Shown here in pieces: positions 1-6,748 of a stretch of 41,065 nucleotides of DNA (its first letter is position 1; every line of letters begins with the position of its first letter). The position numbers and the translations under genes were made by a program. Where the stretch lies: contig NZ_LRUN01000086.1 of the NCBI RefSeq assembly GCF_001679645.1, positions 1-41,065 on the forward strand. Direction: 5' to 3'. The stretch is from Pseudomonas bananamidigenes. GTDB taxonomy: Bacteria; Pseudomonadota; Gammaproteobacteria; Pseudomonadales; Pseudomonadaceae. The notes under the pieces were generated by a model, which saw only the letters and a program-made list of their open reading frames with translations, did not search any database and had not been told where the DNA came from.

Positions 1-3
1 CGG

Positions 4-51
4 CTCCCTTTCCCCCTCGCCCCCTGGGGGAGAGGGCTGGGGTGAGGGGGT
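4..51. repeat. C-rich/G-rich intergenic inverted repeat
   Basis: A pyrimidine-rich arm of C runs is followed at once by a complementary purine-rich arm of G runs, ending near position 51. The two arms can fold into one long imperfect hairpin. It resembles the dispersed C/G-run repeats seen between genes in Pseudomonas genomes, but copy number cannot be judged here. From 52 to about 200 I see no gene; a TTATAG at 176-181 could be a -10 for the downstream leader, but no good -35 accompanies it. Confidence 0.5.
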
Positions 52-203
52 AGGTTCTCAAGCACACCGCAGTGTTTAAGCCATGCGTTTAAAGGACACT
101 TCCAGACACGCACCCCAGGCTACACAACCTTGCGCCGCTGCCTACGACTGCGCCAGAATCCGCCGGCTTGTGCGCTTATAGACCGGGTTTTATCGTTGTT
201 CCG

Positions 204-421
204 TCGCTGAAAAACAGCGATCGGGTTTGGTAGCCCGGGTCTTTAAATGCAGAGTGCTCCATTTTGTAGAGACTTTTTGTCTCTGTTTTATGGTGGTCAT
301 TCGCAGGGCACCTTCGGGTGCGCCGTTTCTCCTAAGGCCCGGTCTACCAACCTGCGTCTGGCCACCACCATCGTTTGGTAGCGAGAGTGGTGGCTCCAAT
401 AAGCGCCTTAGGAGTTTTGCC
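204..421 (+). promoter_or_regulatory. Structured 5' leader with anti-Shine-Dalgarno, upstream of the DUF6124 gene
   Basis: The leader is full of complementary segments. Hairpins: TCGCTG (204-209) with CAGCGA (215-220) over an A5 loop; AGAGAC with GTCTCT around 268-284 over a T5 loop; GCACC-TTCG-GGTGC around 308-321; GCCACCAC (361-368) with GTGGTGGC (387-394). CTCCTAAGGC (329-338) is the perfect complement of GCCTTAGGAG (405-414), which contains the Shine-Dalgarno AGGAG seven bases before the ATG at 422. A competing long-range pairing is possible: 227-239 with 338-350, one mismatch in 13. The element TTTGGTAG occurs twice (226-233 and 375-381 region), and both copies could pair with CTACCAA. 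This suggests a cis-acting translational switch. The trigger is unknown, and the fold has not been computed. Confidence 0.6.
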
Positions 422-793
422 ATGATCAAACCAACACCCAACCCACCCGAAGCCGATTCAACGTCCCCCTACGAAACCCTCGACTCCAAGAAATTCCACG
501 AAGCCGCCGAACGCGCCCTCGATCACTACCTCAATCCGTTCCACCCCAGAAAACCGCTGCTCAAACCCGGCACCCGCTACCTTATCGCTCCCGGCATCGC
601 GAACGAAGAACTGCTGGCCGACGCCTGCGAGACCCTGACCTCGGCCAAAACCATGGCCAGCGATTTCGCCGGGATGATCGATACGCCGCAGCGGCATGTG
701 CTGCTGGGCATCGGGCAGTTGATCATGCTGGGGGAACTGGCGGTGAATCGGGTGCTGGATAATCTGGAGATGAAGGCCGAGGCGCCGCTCTAG
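422..793 (+). CDS. DUF6124 family small protein (formerly DUF3077)
   Basis: A 123-residue protein starting MIKPTPNPPEAD, the typical start of a family I know almost only from Pseudomonas. Function is unknown. The N-terminal 30 residues are proline-rich with a conserved SPYE.LDSKK segment. An AAERALDHYL helix follows, and the C-terminal half (ANEELLADACETL, MASDFAG, LLGIGQLIMLGELAVNRVLDN) should form amphipathic helices. No signal peptide or membrane span is seen. The start at 422 is chosen because AGGAG lies seven bases upstream and the protein start matches the family. The frame is open upstream (an in-frame ATG at 290), but that stretch is the RNA leader. It is a single-gene unit closed by a repeat and a terminator. 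Expression is probably controlled by the leader that can hide its ribosome-binding site. Confidence 0.8.
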   Translation: MIKPTPNPPEADSTSPYETLDSKKFHEAAERALDHYLNPFHPRKPLLKPGTRYLIAPGIANEELLADACETLTSAKTMASDFAGMIDTPQRHVLLGIGQLIMLGELAVNRVLDNLEMKAEAPL

Positions 794-796
794 CCA

Positions 797-842
797 GATC
801 GTTCCCACGTCGAGGCGTCGAACCGTCTGCGTGGGAACGATC
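797..842. repeat. REP-like inverted repeat (GATCGTTCCCACG family)
   Basis: GATCGTTCCCACG (797-809) is exactly complementary to CGTGGGAACGATC (830-842), with a 20-base loop. The same two terminal arms bound a larger composite repeat at 33885-33986, so this is a dispersed family. It sits between two convergent genes. Confidence 0.75.
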
Positions 843-852
843 CAGCGCCAAT

Positions 853-879
853 AAAAAACGGCCCGAAATGGGCGTTTTT
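853..879. terminator. Probable bidirectional intrinsic terminator
   Basis: AAAAAACGGCCC, a short GAAAT loop, then GGGCGTTTTT: a GC-rich stem flanked by an A-run on one side and a T-run on the other. It would terminate both the DUF6124 gene and the convergent MFS gene, whose stop codon is at 896-898. Confidence 0.7.
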
Positions 880-895
880 GTGTGTCTGCCAAAAA

Positions 896-2206
896 TCAGG
901 CCCGCAACGTCCGCGTCATCCGCAACGCCAGAAGACTCCCGCCAACGATCACACCCGCCAGCAGATACAGCGCCGCATCGGTCGACCCGGTGCTGTCCTT
1001 CACCCAGCCGACGAGGTAAGGGCTGAGGAACCCGGCCATCTGCCCCATGGAGTTGATCAACGCCAGACCACCCGCCGCAGCGCCCGCGCTCAACATCGCT
1101 GTCGGCACCGGCCAGAACATCGGCAAACCGGTCAACGCGCCCATGGTCGCGATGGTCAGGCCGAGAATCGCAATCGCCGGATTCGCTGCAAAATTCACCG
1201 CGATCAGCAGGCCGATGGCGCCCATCAACATCGGCACCACCAGGTGCCAGCGACGCTCTTTACGCAAGTCCGCCGAGCGACCGACCACCAGCATGAAAAC
1301 CGCCGCCAGCAGATACGGAATCGCGCTCAACCAGCCAATCACCAGGTTATCGCTGAAACCGAGGTTCTTGATGATCGACGGCAGCCAGAAGTTGATCGCG
1401 TAGACGCCGCTCTGGATGCAGAAGTAGATCAGTCCGAAGGCCCAGATCGCCGGGTTCTTGAACACAGCGATCAGCGAATCGGAAGTGGTTTTCGGTTTGT
1501 TCGCCAGGTCTTCCGCCTGATCGGCTTCCAGCACCGAACGCTCGTGCGGGGTCAGCCATTTGGCAGCGGCGAAGTTGTCGCTCAACAGGAAGTAGGCGAG
1601 TGCGCCGAGGACTACAGTCGGAATGCCTTGCAGCAGGAACATCCACTGCCAGCCGGCCAGACCGCCCTGGCCCGCAGCGAAATGATTGAGGATCCAGCCG
1701 GAAAACGGGCTGCCGAGCAGGCCGGACACCGGGATCGCTGACATGAACAGCGCCATGATCCGGCCACGGCGGAAGGTCGGGAACCACTGCGAGAGATACA
1801 GCACAACGCCCGGGAAGAACCCGGCCTCGGCTGCGCCGGTGAACAGGCGCAAGGTGTAGAACTGGGTCGGCGTGGTGACGAACAGCAGGCAGGTCGACAA
1901 CGTGCCCCAGGTGATCATCATCAGCGCAATCCAGCGCCGTGGGCCGAATTTGGTCAGCGCCAGGTTGCTCGGTACGCCGCACAGCACGTAGCCGATGAAG
2001 AAGATACCGGCACCGAGGCCGTACACGGTTTCGCTGAATTTCAGCGCGTCAAGCATCTGCAGTTTGGCGAATCCGACGTTGACCCGGTCGAGGTAGTTGA
2101 ACAGGTAGCAGATGAAGATGAAGGGGATCAAACGCAGGGTGATGCGTTTGTAGACGGCGTTTTTACCGTCGTCGATGGTCTGGGCGGCAGCGGCGCTCTG
2201 CGACAT
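896..2206 (-). CDS. MFS transporter, ACS (anion:cation symporter) family, probable sugar-acid/glycerate importer
   Basis: A 436-residue inner-membrane protein with twelve hydrophobic segments. The ACS signature is seen near the N-terminus (YLFNYLDRVNVGFA) followed by GLGAGIFFIGY and the loop FGPRRWIAL. Related families import glucarate, galactarate, tartrate or phthalate by proton symport. The start at 2206 gives MSQSAAAAQT and has a purine-rich AAAGAGAGAG just upstream; the longer in-frame start at 2278 lacks this. It is transcribed divergently from a CdaR-type regulator that precedes a glycerate kinase gene. The context therefore favours a sugar diacid or glycerate as substrate; the sequence alone does not prove this. 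The -10/-35 pair at 2222-2250 is its likely promoter. Confidence 0.85.
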   Translation of the reverse strand: MSQSAAAAQTIDDGKNAVYKRITLRLIPFIFICYLFNYLDRVNVGFAKLQMLDALKFSETVYGLGAGIFFIGYVLCGVPSNLALTKFGPRRWIALMMITWGTLSTCLLFVTTPTQFYTLRLFTGAAEAGFFPGVVLYLSQWFPTFRRGRIMALFMSAIPVSGLLGSPFSGWILNHFAAGQGGLAGWQWMFLLQGIPTVVLGALAYFLLSDNFAAAKWLTPHERSVLEADQAEDLANKPKTTSDSLIAVFKNPAIWAFGLIYFCIQSGVYAINFWLPSIIKNLGFSDNLVIGWLSAIPYLLAAVFMLVVGRSADLRKERRWHLVVPMLMGAIGLLIAVNFAANPAIAILGLTIATMGALTGLPMFWPVPTAMLSAGAAAGGLALINSMGQMAGFLSPYLVGWVKDSTGSTDAALYLLAGVIVGGSLLALRMTRTLRA

Positions 2207-2221
2207 GGCGGCTCTCTCTTT

Positions 2222-2250
2222 ATTATGATTTTTTGCGATGCAAAGGGTAA
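2222..2250 (-). promoter_or_regulatory. Possible sigma-70 promoter of the MFS gene
   Basis: Reading the minus strand: TTACCC (2250-2245), a 17-base spacer, then CATAAT (2227-2222), matching the consensus at 4/6 and 5/6. The implied transcript start is only about 9 bases before the ATG at 2206, which is short for a leader carrying a Shine-Dalgarno. Confidence is therefore limited. Confidence 0.35.
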
Positions 2251-2305
2251 CGTTGATCGCCCTGAGAGTCTCGGTCACCTTTGGCCGGATTGTCTTTGTG
2301 CCTGA

Positions 2306-2333
2306 GCACAGGGTTTGCCGGCAGACCCTGTGC
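2306..2333. promoter_or_regulatory. 28-bp inverted repeat in the divergent MFS/cdaR region
   Basis: GCACAGGGT (2306-2314) and ACCCTGTGC (2325-2333) are perfect complements. The 10 bases between them contain the palindrome GCCGGC (2317-2322), so nearly the whole 28 bp is symmetric. It lies 43 bases before the regulator ATG and about 100 bases before the transporter ATG. It could be an operator for the adjacent CdaR-type regulator or a hairpin in its mRNA leader. There is no T-run, so it is not an intrinsic terminator. Confidence 0.45.
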
Positions 2334-2376
2334 GGGTGAACAACCGTCCGTGCCTGTTTTCAAGGATTTTCCCCTT

Positions 2377-3489
2377 ATGTTCGAACTCGATCACGACCTC
2401 GCCCAGGACATCGTCGACCGGGCCATGGCCATATTGCCGTACAACGTCAACGTCATGGACAGCCAAGGCTTGATTCTCGGCAGTGGCGAGCCGGAGCGCA
2501 TCAACACCCGCCACGAAGGCGCGCAACTGGTGCTGGCCAACGGGCGGGTGGTGGAGATCGACGCGCAGACGGCGGTGCATCTGAAGGGCGTGCAGCCTGG
2601 GATCAATTTGCCGTTGTTGCTTGATCAGCGCTTGATCGGGGTGCTCGGCATCACCGGCGAGCCGGAGCAACTGCGCACTTACGCCGAGCTGGTGCGCATG
2701 ACCGCTGAAATGCTGGTCGGTCAGCGCAACCAGCAATCCGAGCAGCAATGGCGGCGGCAACGTTGCGACGACTTGCTGGCGCTGCTGTTGAGTGAATCAG
2801 GGGATTCGCCAAGGCTGGTCGACGAAGCTCAACAGCTCGGGCTGAAACCGCAATTGACGCGGGTGCCGTATCTGTTCGAACTGGGTCTGGAACATGGTCC
2901 GGGGCAAACCGTCGAGGCGCTGAGTGCCTGGCTGATGTCGCGTTATCCGGACAGTTGGTGCGTGAGTTCGGCCAAGTCCTCGCTGCTGTGGTGCCGTCCG
3001 GCGAGCCAGAATGTCGAGCATGATCGCCTGCTGGAAAAACTCGGTGGCCTGGGCTGGAACATCTTGCGCATCGCCGTCGGCGGGCAGGCCGATGGACTGG
3101 CCGGACTGCGCCGTTGTTATCGGCGGGTCGGCGACTTGCTCGCCTATGGCCGCGAGGTGTTGCCGCGCTCACGGCTGCTGACCCTCAATCGCTATCGCTT
3201 GCCGGTGATGCTCTGGCGCCATCGCAACGACGATGCGCTGGATGAATTGCTCAAGCCGTTGCGCAAGGTCATCGCCAAGGACAGCAACGGCCAGTTGCTC
3301 GCGACCTTGCGCAGCTGGTGCGATCACGACGGGCAGAGCCAGGCCTGCGCCGATGCGTTGGGGATTCATCGCAACAGCTTGCGTTATCGAATGGAGCGGA
3401 TTGCCGAGTTGAGCGGGGTCGATCCGCTGAAGCTCGACGGCATGCTGGCGCTGTATCTCGGGGTGCAATTGCTGCCGCAGACTGACTGA
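2377..3489 (+). CDS. cdaR: CdaR family (sugar diacid utilization) transcriptional regulator
   Basis: A 370-residue DNA-binding regulator. Residues 1-130 are the diacid-recognition domain (DLAQDIVDRAMAI, NVNVMDSQG, GSGEPERI, HEGAQLVL, GINLPLLLDQRLIGVLGITGEP), closely matching E. coli CdaR as I remember it. The C-terminus carries the PucR-type helix-turn-helix (ACADALGIHRNSLRYRMERI, then the LSGVDPL segment). E. coli CdaR activates glucarate, galactarate and glycerate genes. The start at 2377 gives the family-typical MFELDHDLAQDIV and has AAGGAT upstream; the longer frame from 2281 adds an unlikely 32 residues. It sits between the divergent MFS gene and the glycerate kinase gene, both probable targets. 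Confidence 0.88.
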   Translation: MFELDHDLAQDIVDRAMAILPYNVNVMDSQGLILGSGEPERINTRHEGAQLVLANGRVVEIDAQTAVHLKGVQPGINLPLLLDQRLIGVLGITGEPEQLRTYAELVRMTAEMLVGQRNQQSEQQWRRQRCDDLLALLLSESGDSPRLVDEAQQLGLKPQLTRVPYLFELGLEHGPGQTVEALSAWLMSRYPDSWCVSSAKSSLLWCRPASQNVEHDRLLEKLGGLGWNILRIAVGGQADGLAGLRRCYRRVGDLLAYGREVLPRSRLLTLNRYRLPVMLWRHRNDDALDELLKPLRKVIAKDSNGQLLATLRSWCDHDGQSQACADALGIHRNSLRYRMERIAELSGVDPLKLDGMLALYLGVQLLPQTD

Positions 3490-3517
3490 AGTTTATTCGG
3501 CGCCTCGGATAATGCTA

Positions 3518-3585
3518 TCGCGAGCAGGCTCGCTCCCACATTGAGATTCCATTTCCCTGAGGGAGCGAGCCTGCTCGCGAAAGGG
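3518..3585. repeat. REP pair (inverted)
   Basis: A REP copy reading CGCGAGCAGGCTCGCTCCCA (3518-3540) is followed after about 20 bases by its inverse, GGGAGCGAGCCTGCTCGCGA (3561-3580). It lies between the regulator and the glycerate kinase gene and could stabilise or attenuate the transcript between them. Confidence 0.9.
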
Positions 3586-3718
3586 GCGGGACATTCAACA
3601 TCAACTTCAGAGCCTTTGTGAAAATGAACAATAAACGCCAATCCAACTTGTGCAGCGGACAGGCGTCAACGTTACAAGCGACTGGCAGCATGAGGGGCAT
3701 TGGAACTGGAGAATTCGC

Positions 3719-4857
3719 ATGAAAATCGTCATCGCCCCCGATTCGTTCAAGGACAGCCTGAGTGCCAAGGGCGTCGCAGAGGCCATTGCGCTGGGTCTGG
3801 CGCAGGTCTGGCCACAGGCGACGCTGGTCAAGTGCCCGATGGCCGACGGTGGTGAAGGGACGGTGGAGTCGATTCTCGATGCCTGCGAAGGGAACTGCGC
3901 CGCACCCGTGTGCGCGGTCCGCTGGGCGCAACGGTCGAAGCCGCGTGGGGCTGGCTGCCGCACAACCACACCGCGATCATCGAAATGGCCGAGGCCAGCG
4001 GTTTGCAGCTTGTACCGCCGGGTCAGCGGGATGCGTGCATCAGCAGCACGTTCGGCACCGGTGAGCTGATCCGCGCCGCGCTGGATGCCGGCGCACAACG
4101 GGTGATTCTGGCCATCGGCGGCAGTGCCACCAACGACGGCGGTGCCGGTGCGATGCAGGCGCTGGGCGTGAAACTGCTGGATGCTCAAGGCCAACCATTG
4201 GTGCCGGGCGGTCTGGCGCTGGCGCAACTTGCACGACTGGACTTGAGCGAACTCGACCCACGTCTGGCACAGGTGCGTTTCGACATCGCCGCCGACGTCG
4301 ACAATCCGCTGTGTGGCCCCCACGGCGCCTCGGCGATTTTCGGTCCGCAGAAAGGCGCCTCCCCGGAGCAAGTGCAGCAACTGGATCACGCCCTCGGCCA
4401 CTTCGCCGAACTCTGTGCGCAAGCGCTGGGCAAGGATGTTCGGGACGAACCGGGCAGCGGTGCGGCGGGTGGACTGGGCTTTGCCGCCAAGGCGTTTCTC
4501 GGCGCACGGTTCCAGGCCGGGGTTGAAGTGGTCGCGGAACTGGTCGGTCTGGCGCAAGCCGTGAAAGGCGCCGATCTGGTGATCACCGGAGAAGGGCGCT
4601 TCGATGCCCAGACCCTGCGCGGCAAAACCCCGTTTGGCGTTGCACGGGTCGCCAGACAACACGGCGTGCCGGTCATTGTCATCGCAGGCACGTTGGGCGA
4701 GGGCTATCAGGCACTCTACGAACACGGCATCGATGCGGCTTTCGCCCTCACCGGCGGCCCGATGACCCTCGAACAAGCCTGCGCCGAAGCCCCGCGTCTG
4801 TTGCGCGAGCGCGCCACCGATATTGCCCGCGTCTGGCGCATGGCGGCCTCGGGCTGA
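3719..4857 (+). pseudogene. garK: Glycerate kinase (GarK/GlxK type), frameshifted
   Basis: The glycerate kinase of this family phosphorylates glycerate to a phosphoglycerate. The N-terminal part starts at ATG 3719 (MKIVIAPDSFKDSLSAKGVA, PMADGGEGT) and reads well to about residue 58. The rest continues in another frame (RGPLGATVEAAWGWLPHN, ALDAGAQRVILAIGGSATNDG, EPGSGAAGGLGFAAK) to the stop at 4855-4857. The switch falls at GGG 3890-3892; one extra G there would restore ACEGELRRTRVRGPLG. The repaired gene would encode 379 residues, about the length of E. coli GarK. Read literally, the first frame gives a nonsense tail ending near 4069. Either a real one-base deletion or a homopolymer sequencing error is possible. 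It lies directly downstream of the CdaR-type regulator. Confidence 0.85.
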
Positions 4858-4938
4858 CCTGTCACCCATTATCTGAAGCGTCGAGTGTTTCAACTGGGAA
4901 ACACTCGCAATCATTTGAAAAATATTTACTCTTGACCT

Positions 4939-4965
4939 GAAAAATTCCTCAAGCCTGGCCGATAT
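4939..4965 (+). promoter_or_regulatory. Probable FliA (sigma-28) promoter for the chemoreceptor gene
   Basis: GAAA (4939-4942), 15 bases, then GCCGATAT (4958-4965). This fits the flagellar sigma consensus TAAA-N15-GCCGATAA with one mismatch in each box. It lies about 115 bases upstream of the chemoreceptor ATG at 5082. FliA control is usual for chemoreceptors. Confidence 0.55.
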
Positions 4966-5081
4966 AAGGATCAGGCGCGCACAAGACTTCCACCATCAGT
5001 GACGCCGGACTGAAGCCCGCCATCGCGGGTCAGTGATTACGGCATGGATGCTCTTAGCTTCGACTACCCGAGAGCCTTCCT

Positions 5082-6707
5082 ATGTCTTTGCGTAATCTGA
5101 ACATCGCGCCCCGTGCCTTCCTCGGTTTTGCCTTTATCGCCCTGTTGGTGATCGTGCTCGGCGTCTTTGCCGTCAACCGCATGTCGGTCATCCGCCAGGC
5201 GTCTGTCGAGATGCAGACCAATCAGTTGCCCAGCGTCGCCTACCTTGGCGTAGTGACGGAAAACGTCCTGCGCCTGCGGATCCTCTCGTTCCGCATTCTG
5301 GTCAACCGTGACGCCGCCGGCCTGCAGGAGGCACAGACCCGCATCGGGGTTCTTGTCGACAAGGTGCGCACTGCCCAGGCCGCTTACGCCGCATTGCCGG
5401 CAGAGAGTGAAGAACGCGCGCAATATCAGGCATTCGCCACGACACTGGACAACTACCTGCAAGCGCAGAACCAGATGATGGAGCTGTCGCGTCAGGACAA
5501 GGTCGATGAGATGCGCACCCTGATCAACACGAAGATCAAGGACGGCACCGACCAGATGGGCGAACAGCTCAACAAACTGATTGCGATCAATGCCGCCGGT
5601 GCCAAGGAAGCTTCCCTTCAGGCCGGAGAGCATTACGACAGCGCCATCACCGGCGTGGTGATCGTGGCGGTCATCGCTGCTGTGGCTACGGTGCTGCTGG
5701 CCTTGTTGTTGACCCGCAGTATCGTCACCCCGCTGAACCGTGCCGTGGCCGCCGCGCAAACCATCGCCGGTGGCAACCTGACCAAACCCATCGAAGTCGA
5801 CGGCAAGGACGAACCGGCGCGTCTGCTCGAGGCGCTCGCCGCGATGCAGGCCAACCTGCGCAAGACCATCGAGCAGATTGCCGGCTCCGCCACGCAGTTG
5901 GGCGCTGCTGCCGAAGAACTCAGCGCCGTGACCGAAGAAGCCTCCCGTGGCCTGCAACAGCAGAATGACGAAATCGAACAGGCCGCCACCGCCGTCAACG
6001 AAATGACCGCTGCGGTGGAAGAGGTGGCACGCAACGCGGTGTCGACCTCTGAAGCGTCGAATCAGTCGACCCACGCAGCCCGAGAAGGTCGCGATCAAGT
6101 GGTGAAAACCGTCGATGCGATCCAGACCATGACTCAGGACGTGCAGAACACCGCACAAATGATCGAAGGCCTGGCTGCGCAGGGCCGCGACATCGGCAAG
6201 GTGCTGGACGTGATCCGTGCCATCGCCGAACAGACCAACCTGCTGGCGCTCAACGCAGCCATCGAAGCGGCCCGCGCCGGTGAGGCCGGACGTGGCTTCG
6301 CCGTGGTGGCGGACGAAGTCCGTGCGCTGGCCCACCGTACCGCGCAATCGACCCAGGAAATCGAAAAAATGGTCGCCGGCATCCAGAACGGCACCGGCGA
6401 AGCGGTGGAATCGATGCAACAAAGCAACCAGCGCACCCAGACCACACTGGAAATGGCCCGCGCCGCCGGCGTCGCGCTGGAGCAGATCACCCAATCGATT
6501 CACCAGATCAACGAGCGCAACCTGGTGATCGCCAGTGCATCCGAAGAGCAGGCACAAGTGTCCCGCGAGGTGGATCGCAACCTGGTGAATATTCGTGACC
6601 TGGCCACGCAATCGGCCGCCGGGGCCAACCAGACCAGCGCCGCGACCCATGAGTTGTCGCGCCTGGCGGTGGATTTGAATGCGATGGTGGCGCGGTTTGT
6701 GATTTGA
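5082..6707 (+). CDS. Methyl-accepting chemotaxis protein with a periplasmic four-helix-bundle-type sensor
   Basis: A 541-residue inner-membrane chemoreceptor. The first membrane span is at about residues 11-31 (FLGFAFIALLVIVLGVFAV). A mainly helical periplasmic domain of about 150 residues follows, of 4HB_MCP type by its length and the VNRMSVIRQ/ETD-like helices. The second span is at about 187-208 (GVVIVAVIAAVATVLLALLL). A HAMP domain with SIVTPLNRAVAAAQTIAGGN and the cytoplasmic signalling domain come next. The conserved hairpin tip reads EQTNLLALNAAIEAARAGE, followed by GRGFAVVADEVRALA. It binds CheA/CheW at that tip. The protein ends ARFVI with no CheR-docking pentapeptide. The ligand cannot be predicted from the sequence. 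A weak GAGAG precedes the ATG, and the promoter at 4939-4965 suggests flagellar co-regulation. Confidence 0.93.
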   Translation: MSLRNLNIAPRAFLGFAFIALLVIVLGVFAVNRMSVIRQASVEMQTNQLPSVAYLGVVTENVLRLRILSFRILVNRDAAGLQEAQTRIGVLVDKVRTAQAAYAALPAESEERAQYQAFATTLDNYLQAQNQMMELSRQDKVDEMRTLINTKIKDGTDQMGEQLNKLIAINAAGAKEASLQAGEHYDSAITGVVIVAVIAAVATVLLALLLTRSIVTPLNRAVAAAQTIAGGNLTKPIEVDGKDEPARLLEALAAMQANLRKTIEQIAGSATQLGAAAEELSAVTEEASRGLQQQNDEIEQAATAVNEMTAAVEEVARNAVSTSEASNQSTHAAREGRDQVVKTVDAIQTMTQDVQNTAQMIEGLAAQGRDIGKVLDVIRAIAEQTNLLALNAAIEAARAGEAGRGFAVVADEVRALAHRTAQSTQEIEKMVAGIQNGTGEAVESMQQSNQRTQTTLEMARAAGVALEQITQSIHQINERNLVIASASEEQAQVSREVDRNLVNIRDLATQSAAGANQTSAATHELSRLAVDLNAMVARFVI

Positions 6708-6748
6708 CCTAGGGTGAAGGCTGGACACCGCGCAATCAGGAGACGTAC

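Noticed and set aside
5064..6728. 554-codon open frame on the minus strand opposite the chemoreceptor gene
   Set aside because: It is a codon-composition shadow of the GC-rich chemoreceptor gene; the encoded protein is low-complexity His/Gly/Arg-rich with no domain.
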